Positions 16,432 to 24,557 of a stretch of 64,000 bases of DNA are shown in pieces (within the stretch, counting starts at the first letter, position 1; every line of letters begins with the position of its first letter). The stretch is from Chitinophaga sp. HK235 (GTDB taxonomy: Bacteria; Bacteroidota; Bacteroidia; Chitinophagales; Chitinophagaceae): the NCBI RefSeq assembly GCF_018255755.1, contig NZ_CP073766.1, positions 7,810,501 through 7,874,500 on the forward strand, read 5' to 3'. The notes beneath the pieces were generated by a model. That model was not told where the DNA came from. It saw only the letters and a list, made by a program, of their open reading frames with translations, and ran no database searches. The position numbers and the translations under genes were made by a program.

Positions 16432-18588
16432 ATGCTGAGAAAAAGAAATCTCCTGCTGTTTGCACTGGCATTTCTGCCGGGAAAAAAGCTGCTGGCACAG
16501 GAACAACCACTGTTTAGAAAAGCGGATGCACCTGTTGAACAACGGGTGAATGATTTGTTGCACACGCTCACATTAAAGGAAAAAATTTCACTGCTGGGGT
16601 ATAATAGTCCTGCTGTTGAAAGATTGCAGATACCGGCTTATAACTGGTGGAATGAGGCATTACATGGCGTTGCCCGTGGTGGCGAAGCGACCGTGTTTCC
16701 ACAGGCGATCGGTTTATCCGCCACCTTTAATGCGCCACTGGCCAGGATGGTAGCTGGCAGCATTGCCACAGAAGCCCGTGCCAAATACAATATCGCTACC
16801 GCAGCAGGTCGTCATGTACAATATATGGGGCTTAACTTCTGGACGCCCAATATCAATATTTTCCGTGATCCGCGCTGGGGCAGGGGACAGGAGACTTATG
16901 GTGAAGACCCTTATCTGACAGCTACTATGGCCGGTGCTTTTGTGAAAGGCTTACAGGGTGATGAACCAGGTAAACTGAAAACAGCGGCCTGTGCCAAACA
17001 TTTTGCCGTGCACAGCGGGCCGGAAGCCGACCGTCATAGTTTCAACGCTGTTGTAGATGAAAAGGACCTGCGTGAAACCTATCTCTATGCCTTCAGGAAG
17101 CTGGTAGACAACCATGTGGAGTCTATTATGTGCGCTTATAACCGTGTCAACAGTCAGCCTTGCTGCACCGGAAACACCCTGTTGCAGGACATTCTCCGGC
17201 ATGAATGGAAGTTCCGTGGCCAGGTGGTGACTGATTGCTGGGCGCTGGATGATATCTGGCTGCGTCACAAGGCTATCCCTACGCGGGAGGAAGTGGCAGC
17301 TGCGGCTGTTAAAGCCGGTGTCAACCTGGATTGCGCCAACATTCTGCAGGCCGATGTACTGAAAGCGATGGACAAGGGCTGGCTCAAACCAGCAGATGTG
17401 GACAGTGCGCTGATTGCGAGCCTGCGCACGCAGATGAAGCTAGGATTGTTTGATGCAAAGGAATTAAGTCCCTACAGCCGTTACGGAGCTGATAGTGTGA
17501 ACAATGACTGGCATACTACCCTCGCATTGCAGGCAGCCAGAGAAAGTATGGTGTTGCTGAAAAACGATGGCGTGCTACCATTGAATAAAGATAAATATGC
17601 TTCCATGCTGGTGGCCGGTTCTAATTCTGCCTCGCTGGAAGCCTTGATGGGTAACTATCACGGGGTATCCGGCAATATGGTGACCTTTGCCGCCGGCCTG
17701 GCTAAAGCCGCTGGTCCGGGTATGGCCCTGCAATATGATCAGGGTTGTGACTTTACAGATACCCTGCATTTCGGAGGTATCTGGGCATCTGAAAACTGTG
17801 ATGTAACAGTGGCGGTGATTGGTCTGACACCTTTACTGGAAGGGGAAGAAGGAGATGCTTTCCTCTCTGCTTCAGGCGGGGATAAAAATACGCTGAGCCT
17901 TCCCCGTTCGCAGGTGTTGTTTATGCAGAAACTCCGTGCTGCACATAAAAAACCGATCATTGCGGTGGTGACTGCCGGCAGTGCCATAGACGTGGCAGCC
18001 ATCGCGCCTTACGCGGATGCCGTGATAATGGCCTGGTATCCCGGAGAGCAGGGTGGTACCGCACTCGCTGATATCATCTTCGGTAAATATTCGCCCGCAG
18101 GGCGCCTGCCGGTAACTTTTTATCACGCGCTGCAGGATCTTCCCGATTATAAGGATTACAGCATGAAAAACCGCACCTACCGCTATTTTACCGGCAAGGC
18201 AGCTTACCCTTTTGGTTTCGGACTTAGCTATACTTCCTTCGATTATTCCTGGCAGCAGGCACCAGCTAATACGTACAAGTTGAATGATACTATTCGTATG
18301 ACCGTTAACGTTAGTAATACCGGCAAGTTCGATGGTGATGAAGTATTACAGGCCTATATCACCTATCCCAATATGGAACGGATGCCGCTGAAAGAGCTGA
18401 AAGCATTTAAACGGGTGTCTGTGAAACAAGGCAGTACTACTGCCGTAACGCTGGAAATACCGGTAACAGAACTACAGAAATGGGACCTGCAGCAACATGC
18501 CTGGAAGCTGTATAAAGGCTCCTACGGCATCCATATTGGTGCTTCTTCGGCTGATTTTAAACTGAGCCATAAAATGACTGTGAAATAA
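16432..18588 (+). CDS. GH3 beta-glycosidase (beta-xylosidase-like)
   Basis: This is a 718-residue exported enzyme with a signal peptide ending near LLAQ. The N-terminal TIM-barrel domain contains NWWNEALHGVARGG, FPQAIGLSATFN, the CAKHFAVHSGPEADRH motif and the nucleophile D268 in VVTDCWALDDI. A second alpha/beta domain (ESMVLLKNDGVLPL...) and a C-terminal fibronectin III-like domain (YPFGFGLSYTSFDY onward) follow. The NWWNEALHGVAR motif is characteristic of xylan 1,4-beta-xylosidase-type GH3. It is probably periplasmic, releasing monosaccharides from oligosaccharides. Single gene ended by a strong terminator. Confidence 0.93.
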   Translation: MLRKRNLLLFALAFLPGKKLLAQEQPLFRKADAPVEQRVNDLLHTLTLKEKISLLGYNSPAVERLQIPAYNWWNEALHGVARGGEATVFPQAIGLSATFNAPLARMVAGSIATEARAKYNIATAAGRHVQYMGLNFWTPNINIFRDPRWGRGQETYGEDPYLTATMAGAFVKGLQGDEPGKLKTAACAKHFAVHSGPEADRHSFNAVVDEKDLRETYLYAFRKLVDNHVESIMCAYNRVNSQPCCTGNTLLQDILRHEWKFRGQVVTDCWALDDIWLRHKAIPTREEVAAAAVKAGVNLDCANILQADVLKAMDKGWLKPADVDSALIASLRTQMKLGLFDAKELSPYSRYGADSVNNDWHTTLALQAARESMVLLKNDGVLPLNKDKYASMLVAGSNSASLEALMGNYHGVSGNMVTFAAGLAKAAGPGMALQYDQGCDFTDTLHFGGIWASENCDVTVAVIGLTPLLEGEEGDAFLSASGGDKNTLSLPRSQVLFMQKLRAAHKKPIIAVVTAGSAIDVAAIAPYADAVIMAWYPGEQGGTALADIIFGKYSPAGRLPVTFYHALQDLPDYKDYSMKNRTYRYFTGKAAYPFGFGLSYTSFDYSWQQAPANTYKLNDTIRMTVNVSNTGKFDGDEVLQAYITYPNMERMPLKELKAFKRVSVKQGSTTAVTLEIPVTELQKWDLQQHAWKLYKGSYGIHIGASSADFKLSHKMTVK

Positions 18589-18603
18589 TACTGGTTGAAC
18601 GTA

Positions 18604-18649
18604 TAAAAAGAATAGCCCCCGGAGTAATTTCCGGGGGCTATTCTTTTAT
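18604..18649. terminator. Bidirectional terminator, GH3 / antiporter
   Basis: AAAAGAATAGCCCCCGGA and TCCGGGGGCTATTCTTTT form an 18-bp stem with a 6-nt loop, with A and T runs on both sides, between two converging genes. Confidence 0.9.
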
Positions 18650-18664
18650 GTTTCAGTGGATGGA

Positions 18665-19900
18665 TTATCGGACCATTCTGTTCACCACGCGTTTGAGGGT
18701 CAGGCCCTGAACGATGATGGAGAAGAGCACCACAAAGTAACTGCCGGAGAGGATGATTTCCTTGTAAGGGGACTCTGGCAGCGACATGGCCAGTGCTACG
18801 GAGATGCCCCCACGAAGACCGGCCCATACCAGGATGGTGATGCCTTTGTAGGTAGTTTTCAGCGAACGTTTGAGCAGCAGGGACGGAATATAAATACTCA
18901 GGGCCCTGGCCACCAGTACAAAGGCTACGGCAAACAGGCCGGTGAGCCAGTAGTTTTTCAGGAAGGGCATTACCACTATCTGCAGGCCTATCATCACAAA
19001 GAGGATGGTATTGAGCAGTTCATCGATGAGGTGCCATACGTTATGGAAGTAACGTTGCAGGTCTTCTGACTGTTTGGTACCCAGAGAGGTGTTACCCAGG
19101 ATAAGACCGGCAGAAACGGCCGCCAGCGGGATGGATACGTGTAGCATGGCGCCTAATACAGAGATAACCATCACCATCGATAATGACACCATTACAATGA
19201 TCTGGAAATCGTCTACCCGTTTCATGGTACGGTAGGCAACCAGGCCGGAGATCACGCCCAGCAGTATTCCGCCAAACACTTCCTGCGAAAAAAGAGATAT
19301 GGTGTGGGCCAGTGATACATGCGCATCTGCCTGGCCGGCGAGTTCTTTCAGAATAACAAAAAGCAGGATGCCGGTACCGTCATTCAGCAGAGATTCGCCA
19401 CCAATGATGGTTTCAAGGGAAGAAGGTACCTTTGATTTTTTCAGTACGGACAATACCGCCACCGGATCAGTGGGAGAAATCAATGCACCAAATAACAGAC
19501 AATAGAGTAATGGTAAATCAATACGCAGCAGCTCAGTGGCCCAATACAGCAGGTAACCGAAAATAAACGTAGAGCCTATCACCCCCACGGTACTGAGTAT
19601 CAGTACAGGATACCGCTGTTCTCTCAGTTTCTGTAAATCAAATTGAAGGGCGCTCGCAAAAAGGAGGAAGCCTAACATAATATCCAGCAGTGTTTGAGTG
19701 AAGTCGATGCTGCTGGTGAGGTCTTTGATGAAAGTGTAGGCATTGGGAAAAATTTTGCCAGTAAACAAAATCAGCAAAGACAATAGCAACGAAACCACGA
19801 TCACGCCTATGGTTCCGGGTAGTTTGATAAAACGGTTATTGATATACGAAATAAGCGCACTGATGGTGATCAAAGCCGTAATAATCGTAAATGTGTTCAT
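18665..19900 (-). CDS. Cation:proton antiporter (CPA1/NhaP type)
   Basis: The 411-residue inner membrane protein has about 12 hydrophobic segments. The ion-binding region reads GALISPTDPVAVLSVLKKSKVP followed by IIGGESLLNDGTGILLFVILKEL, the unwound TDP and ND motifs of CPA1 exchangers. WAGLRGGISVALAMSLP near the C-terminus is also conserved. It has no large cytosolic regulatory tail. It should exchange Na+ or K+ for protons in pH and ion homeostasis. Confidence 0.92.
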   Translation of the reverse strand: MNTFTIITALITISALISYINNRFIKLPGTIGVIVVSLLLSLLILFTGKIFPNAYTFIKDLTSSIDFTQTLLDIMLGFLLFASALQFDLQKLREQRYPVLILSTVGVIGSTFIFGYLLYWATELLRIDLPLLYCLLFGALISPTDPVAVLSVLKKSKVPSSLETIIGGESLLNDGTGILLFVILKELAGQADAHVSLAHTISLFSQEVFGGILLGVISGLVAYRTMKRVDDFQIIVMVSLSMVMVISVLGAMLHVSIPLAAVSAGLILGNTSLGTKQSEDLQRYFHNVWHLIDELLNTILFVMIGLQIVVMPFLKNYWLTGLFAVAFVLVARALSIYIPSLLLKRSLKTTYKGITILVWAGLRGGISVALAMSLPESPYKEIILSGSYFVVLFSIIVQGLTLKRVVNRMVR

Positions 19901-20021
19901 AAGCTATCCAGATAATGCCAGTTAAAGAATATAGATTTAAAATGATGCTAATCAATAGTGCCAGGGGGCGTTAAAGATAGAAAAACATTTGTAAATCGTT
20001 TGGCTGGCAGGCCCGGAGCAC

Positions 20022-20363
20022 TTACTTTTTTTTAGGGGGAGGAGCGATTTTGTTATATTCTAATGCCATTTTAATCCAACGCTCCAATTGTTTTTTGGTA
20101 CGCAACACTGTATTATCCACAAATACAAATCCCTTCGCTATTCTATCACCCATAATCATTGGTGTACAGCCTTCTTCTTCCAGCACAGTGTCTATATGGG
20201 CTGGATCGAGGCGGAGCATAACAGTTTCGGCTTTAACCCCGACGCACATTTTATCATTCACCATAAAACACAGACCGCCGAACATTTTTTTCTCTTCTAC
20301 TTTTTTTGCTGCCGGTGCAATCATTTCTCTGACGCGGTCAGCCATTTTTTCATCGAAAGCCAT
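20022..20363 (-). CDS. TfoX/Sxy N-terminal-domain protein
   Basis: The 113-residue protein corresponds to the N-terminal TfoX domain alone: KKMFGGLCFMVNDKMCVGV, then MLRLDPA and MGDRIAKGFVFVDN, ending in a basic PPPKKK tail. In gammaproteobacteria this domain belongs to a competence regulator, but stand-alone versions are widespread and uncharacterised, and competence should not be inferred from it. It has its own short upstream region. Confidence 0.85.
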   Translation of the reverse strand: MAFDEKMADRVREMIAPAAKKVEEKKMFGGLCFMVNDKMCVGVKAETVMLRLDPAHIDTVLEEEGCTPMIMGDRIAKGFVFVDNTVLRTKKQLERWIKMALEYNKIAPPPKKK

Positions 20364-20404
20364 AGGGAAGTTTTTTGTAGTGTGATTAAAGATACATGGT
20401 TTTT

Positions 20405-21496
20405 TTATTGACCATATTTTTTTTCCATGACTTTGATTACTGCTTCTACAGCGTCTTCAGTATTGTCTTGTTGTACATTGGTAAAGACGATATAGGCACG
20501 GTTCTGCTCACGTATCAGTTGCACATGGGTAACGAAGGTGCCGGGTGTACCGGTGTTCCAGGAGATATGTTCTCCTTTGTTGTTTGTTTTCCAGAACCAG
20601 CCATAGGCGAAGGTGGGAAGGCCGTAGTGCAGTTGTTCAAAGATAGTTGCGGGTAACAGGGGAGATCGGCCGGCGAGGCCACGCAGCTGGAATTGTATAA
20701 AGCGGGCATAGTCCTGCAGGCTGATATGGATATTGCCGGCGGCCTGTAGCCAGTTGAGTTTGGGATTGTTTGCCGGAGCTTCCGGCAGCAATTGCTGATT
20801 ATGTCCCCAGGGTTGTGTGCTGTCGGTAGCGTTGGGGCTTCCCAGTCCAAAGTGGATACCCAGTTGTTGTCCGAGTTGTTGCAACAGCTGCAGATAACTT
20901 TTATGAGCGGCTTTTTCGAGCATCAGGCCAGCGAGGACATAGCCGCTGTTAGTGTAGTTAAGGGAGTTGGTATCTGATACAGGTGGTTGTTGCAGCAGCC
21001 AGGCAGCAAACTGCCGGCGTTGGGCCGCTTCATTACCAGTGATGTTTTCGGGGCGGGGGAGCGGATTGGTATAAGTATACCGGACCAGTTTGTTACGGAA
21101 AGTGAGCAGTTCTTTTAGGGTGAGGTTATAGTAGGCAGGATGGCTTTTTGTTTTGAGATCAGGGAACAGGGAGAAGAAAGGAGTGTCCCAGTGCAGTTTA
21201 CTTTGTTGTACGAGCAAAGCGGCCATGGTACAGGTGATAGCTTTGGTATTGGAGCCGATGCGGAACTGATCTTGTAGGGTGGCGGGGGATGGTGTATTGA
21301 TTTTTTTGTTGCCCAGTATTTGTATTTCGAGGATAGAGTCAGCTGATACGACTGCGTATCCCAGGGCCGGAATATGGAAGGCCGTGCGGATGCTATCTGC
21401 AAACAGGCGGAGTGACTGGGCTTTCAGTGTAAACGGCAGGAGCAGGCAACAGAGGAATGCAGGCAAAGGTGTGCGCATAGGAAAAAATTTCCGCAA
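20405..21496 (-). CDS. Secreted serine hydrolase (class C beta-lactamase fold)
   Basis: The protein is 363 residues from the first ATG; an ATG six codons later (MRTPLPAF) also gives a good signal peptide ending LKAQ. It has the penicillin-binding/beta-lactamase class C arrangement: S82-x-x-K85 in GSNTKAITC, Tyr-x-Asn in LNYTNSGYVLAGLMLEKA, and a third motif region ISWNTGTPGTF. Relatives include D-aminopeptidases, esterases and peptidoglycan-active enzymes; beta-lactam hydrolysis is not implied. A TfoX-like gene lies downstream on the same strand after 41 nt. Confidence 0.88.
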   Translation of the reverse strand: MRKFFPMRTPLPAFLCCLLLPFTLKAQSLRLFADSIRTAFHIPALGYAVVSADSILEIQILGNKKINTPSPATLQDQFRIGSNTKAITCTMAALLVQQSKLHWDTPFFSLFPDLKTKSHPAYYNLTLKELLTFRNKLVRYTYTNPLPRPENITGNEAAQRRQFAAWLLQQPPVSDTNSLNYTNSGYVLAGLMLEKAAHKSYLQLLQQLGQQLGIHFGLGSPNATDSTQPWGHNQQLLPEAPANNPKLNWLQAAGNIHISLQDYARFIQFQLRGLAGRSPLLPATIFEQLHYGLPTFAYGWFWKTNNKGEHISWNTGTPGTFVTHVQLIREQNRAYIVFTNVQQDNTEDAVEAVIKVMEKKYGQ

Positions 21497-21539
21497 AGGA
21501 AAAGAAAAGGAGAGAAGATGTCAATGAGGGATTCCGTTT

Positions 21540-21566
21540 TTGCCGCCTGAAATTTTCAGGCGGCAA
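21540..21566. terminator. Hairpin between AraC-like and serine hydrolase genes
   Basis: TTGCCGCCTGAAA and TTCAGGCGGCAA form a strong stem between two same-strand genes. No clear T-run follows on the minus strand, so termination is likely but not certain. Confidence 0.45.
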
Positions 21567-21585
21567 CGGATTGAGGAGGATATGG

Positions 21586-22593
21586 TCATTGGGCGTTCCG
21601 TATAAAAAGCGGATCGCAATGGAAATAGTTGGTGAAGGCGACGATCAATGCTTTTTCGCCGGGCAGGCCTATTCTTCTGGTAATTTCGGCCAGGGGGGTG
21701 TCTTCATACACCAGGCAGTTAAAGGCTTTCAGCATTTTCATCTGAAAGGCAAAGTCTTCCAGGGGGATGTAAAACATATTTTCGAAGGCGCCGGCGAGTA
21801 CGGGGCCGGGTACGTTGAAGAGGAAGGCTACATGCATCAGTGGCTTTTCCAGGTCTACGTTTTCCCGGAGGTAGTGAAATACGCTGATCAGTGTGTCATC
21901 GTCTACCGGACGTTTTTCGCAGGCGGGCGTGGCGTCCTGGCAGAGATAGTTGCTGAAGATAGAGACGCAGCAACGGCGAAGCAGGCATTCTGCCTGGTCT
22001 TCTATGAGGCGGCAGTCATTGATAATAGTCAGCAGCAGCTGGATAGCAATATTGGTGGTACAATCGCGCTGATTGAGCGGTTCGCTCTGGTCGGTGATTT
22101 TTTTGGAGAGCAGTCCTTTCAGTTCCGGAAATTCCCGTACCAGGGCGCCCATGCAACCGGGGATGATGTTGATATGAAAACTGCTGATCTGTTTGCCGGT
22201 AACAACAGGTACGGTATGCATCTGTTCCGGCAGGTTAAACAGGCAGATCTGACTGCCTACCATGTTAAAATCCCCTCTTCCATGAATATTGGCCACTACT
22301 TCATCGGCCTGGTTAAAATGGAGCGCCAGTATATGCCGGGGAGAGTAGGGGGTGAGCAGAATGTTTTTCTTGGCCAGTATTTCGTGGTGCCAGATGGAGA
22401 AGTCCCTTACTTTAATGTTCTGGCAAAACATGTCACATTCAGTATCCTGTTTAAAGTACTGACGTGCAAAGCGGATAACAGTGTCGCTGTAATCTTCCGG
22501 AATGAGTTCTAAAGGTGTAAAATATTGGTCATCTCTTTCAATCAGAAGAATTTTGCGTTCCGGAATGGGCTTAATGGTATTTTGTTCTTCCAT
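21586..22593 (-). CDS. Divergent AraC-like regulator
   Basis: I do not recognise a close relative of this 335-residue protein. The first 170 residues look like an AraC-type effector-sensing region (WHHEILAKKNILLTPYSPRHILALHFN, then GSQICLFNLPEQMH and ISSFHINIIPG). The last 100 residues show the two-helix-turn-helix spacing of AraC proteins (LMHVAFLFNVPGPVLAGAFENMFYIPLEDFAFQMKM-type first unit; TPLAEITRRIGLPGEKALIVAFTNYFHCDP second unit). The usual second-helix signature is poorly kept, and many cysteines are present (FCQN, CLLRRCC). It is probably a transcription factor with a diverged DNA-binding domain, target unknown. Confidence 0.55.
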   Translation of the reverse strand: MEEQNTIKPIPERKILLIERDDQYFTPLELIPEDYSDTVIRFARQYFKQDTECDMFCQNIKVRDFSIWHHEILAKKNILLTPYSPRHILALHFNQADEVVANIHGRGDFNMVGSQICLFNLPEQMHTVPVVTGKQISSFHINIIPGCMGALVREFPELKGLLSKKITDQSEPLNQRDCTTNIAIQLLLTIINDCRLIEDQAECLLRRCCVSIFSNYLCQDATPACEKRPVDDDTLISVFHYLRENVDLEKPLMHVAFLFNVPGPVLAGAFENMFYIPLEDFAFQMKMLKAFNCLVYEDTPLAEITRRIGLPGEKALIVAFTNYFHCDPLFIRNAQ

Positions 22594-22917
22594 ATAATGC
22601 GATTAAACAAAAAGAATGGTATACATAATCCTCTCTTAACAGGATAGGCACAGTACAAGTTATGGTCGTTCTTGCATGTCATATGCTATTAAAAAGTTTT
22701 CATCTGTTATTAAAACAGCATATCACATCGAAAAGTACTATATCAAAATCGGGTTTTTTTTCAAACAAAAAAGAGTGCTATTTCTCCTGCTTTTAAATAT
22801 TTTGATAAAATAATATCTTTTCTTTCATCCGGAGAAATTTTTTTAAAAGGGGATGTGTTATCAATGCCTGAGGCTGGCAGAGGTTTGGGGGCAACTGATC
22901 AAGATCTGAAAAAGAAA
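22594..22917. other. Non-coding AT-rich stretch upstream of the AraC-like gene
   Basis: No convincing gene. ATATGCT near 22680 and AGCATAT near 22725 form an interrupted inverted repeat (with an inner GTTTT/AAAAC pair) that could be a regulator site. A 65-codon minus-strand frame at 22793-22990 runs through the MFS terminator hairpin and is judged spurious. Confidence 0.4.
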
Positions 22918-22946
22918 CCCGGGCCGGCCGTTTCCGGAGGCCCGGG
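22910..22946 (-). terminator. Probable terminator of the MFS gene
   Basis: CCCGGGCC at 22918-22925 and GGCCCGGG at 22939-22946, with an inner CCGG/CCGG pair, form a very stable hairpin. On the minus strand it is followed by GTTTCTTTTTC. Confidence 0.65.
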
Positions 22947-22992
22947 AGTAAAGCGTTGAATGGTGTCTTCATGAACACCTTGTCTCTCATGT

Positions 22993-23126
22993 GATTAATG
23001 CGTTATCACGGCGCATCGGGCACCCCTATATATACAGGGGATTAATGCACCATCACGGTGCGATCCGGCATCCGCAAGCTACCTCATAGCCTACGTGTAC
23101 ATCTGATTAATGTGCTATCACAGTGC
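22993..23126 (-). repeat. Three degenerate 22-nt repeats at the 3' end of the MFS gene
   Basis: Copies at 22993-23014, 23040-23061 and 23105-23126 share the plus-strand pattern GATTAATG-N5-TCACRGYGC. The third copy encodes the last codons and stop of the MFS gene (TVIAH-stop). The other two lie in its 3' untranslated region and keep a matching potential reading (TVMVH-stop, AVITH-stop). Confidence 0.7.
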
Positions 23127-24348
23127 CTCCCTGGTCGGGTGTCGCCATAGCGGTTCCGATTTGTTTGCGGCCCACCATCAATATCGTCAGCGCCATCAGG
23201 GAAGAACCGGCGATGGTAAGAGCCAGGGGCAGGGTTGAATGACTATCAAACAGGCTAACAAAGGTAGATGCCAGTGCCCCTATGCCCATCTGCAGTGCTC
23301 CCATCAAGGCGGAAGCAGTGCCTGCATTTTTCCCAAAAGAAGCCAGGCAAAGGGCGGACGTATTCGGACTAACATATCCCATGCAACAGAGATACACAAA
23401 CAGTAACAGCAACAGGCCGGTGAGACTCAGCCAGTTGTTCCAGGCGCAGATGGCCAGTACCAGTCCAATTATGGAATGAAGCGTCAGCGCTACCAACACT
23501 ATCTGCTGGCTTTCAAAGCGCTTCAGCAGCAGGCTGTTGATCTGGCTGGAGCCGATAAACCCAATAGAGAGGCCGGCAAAAATCCAGCCGTAGGTTTTAC
23601 CATCCAGGTGGTAAACATCCATAAATATCTGCGGAGAGCCGGACACGTATGCAAACAGACCGGAGAAGGCCGTAGCTCCGGCAAAGGCGTAGGTGTAAAA
23701 CTGTGGCGTGGTGGCCACTGTCCAGAAGCTTCGGGTAATAGGGCCGGGTTTGAGCGACATGGAGGTATCAGGCTGATAACTCTCCGGCAGCCACAGGATG
23801 GTGGCTAACAGGATCAATCCCCCCATGGCCGCCAGTACAATGAATATCGTATGCCAGTTGAAAGCAGCGGTCACATAACTGCCTATGGTAGGGGCCAGCA
23901 TAGGAGAAGCGCCTAATACCAATACCAGCAGGGCAAATACTTTGGCATTTTCCTTCACAGGAAACAGGTCACGCACCATTGCCACAGAAGCTACTGTGGC
24001 AGCACAGCTTCCGATGGCCTGTATAAATCTCAGGATCACCAGGCTGTTCAACGTGACCGCATATACGCAGCCCAGCGATGCGGCTATATAAACCAGCAAA
24101 CCCAGTATCAACGGTGTTTTCCTGCCAAAGCGGTCGAGCAGCGGACCATACAGCAGCTGCCCTGCAGAGATGCCTATAAAAAAGCTGGAGAGCGACAAGC
24201 CTACCCTGGCCTGCTCTACGCCGAAGTCGGCGGCAATCGCCGGAAAGCCCGGCAGATACATGTCTATGGAAAAAGGCGCCAATGCGGTGAGGGTACCTAA
24301 TATCAGTATCAGAAAAAAATATCGGGTTCTCGTATGTTCTTGTGTCAC
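23107..24348 (-). CDS. Bcr/CflA-type MFS drug efflux transporter
   Basis: The 413-residue inner membrane protein has 12 hydrophobic segments and starts with GTG (MTQEHTRTRYFFLILILGTLTALAPFSIDMYLPGFP). The SIDMYLPGFPAIAADFG segment after helix 1 and the LLYGPLLDRFGRKTPL motif A are diagnostic of the Bcr/CflA subfamily of drug:proton antiporters, as is the QAIGSCAATVASVAMVRDLF region. Substrates in the family include bicyclomycin, chloramphenicol and sulfonamides; the one here is unknown. Its 3' end carries a repeated sequence. Confidence 0.92.
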   Translation of the reverse strand: MTQEHTRTRYFFLILILGTLTALAPFSIDMYLPGFPAIAADFGVEQARVGLSLSSFFIGISAGQLLYGPLLDRFGRKTPLILGLLVYIAASLGCVYAVTLNSLVILRFIQAIGSCAATVASVAMVRDLFPVKENAKVFALLVLVLGASPMLAPTIGSYVTAAFNWHTIFIVLAAMGGLILLATILWLPESYQPDTSMSLKPGPITRSFWTVATTPQFYTYAFAGATAFSGLFAYVSGSPQIFMDVYHLDGKTYGWIFAGLSIGFIGSSQINSLLLKRFESQQIVLVALTLHSIIGLVLAICAWNNWLSLTGLLLLLFVYLCCMGYVSPNTSALCLASFGKNAGTASALMGALQMGIGALASTFVSLFDSHSTLPLALTIAGSSLMALTILMVGRKQIGTAMATPDQGGTVIAH

Positions 24349-24527
24349 AGTCTGTCGGTTTTGAATGGGTCTAAGAATTTAAAAAAATCGGGTGTAAAAG
24401 TAGAATAACTGTTTTGTTTGAAGAGTCTTCCTGCCAGCGATAATATTGATGCGCCTATAGATGAAAATGATAACTCCGGGAAATGATATCAGAAAAGGGA
24501 TTGATATTATTTATTATAATTATACTA

Positions 24528-24535
24528 TATATTTG
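24528..24535 (+). promoter_or_regulatory. -7 box for the secreted M43 protease
   Basis: TATATTTG is a perfect -7 match. A start near 24541 lies downstream of the longer candidate ATG at 24483, so it fixes the start codon at 24558. Confidence 0.6.
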
Positions 24536-24557
24536 CACACGTCCTATACTTGTCGAG

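Noticed and set aside
20022..20363. TfoX-like protein as evidence of natural competence
   Set aside because: Only the N-terminal TfoX domain is present and no com genes are nearby; stand-alone copies are common in non-competent bacteria.
21571..22512. A 313-codon plus-strand frame opposite the AraC-like gene
   Set aside because: The minus-strand frame has a conventional start, better composition and a recognisable helix-turn-helix layout; the plus frame has none of these.
22793..22990. A 65-codon minus-strand frame
   Set aside because: It runs through the stable hairpin judged to be the MFS terminator, has no ribosome-site evidence and no recognisable motif, and lies in the 3' untranslated region of the preceding gene.
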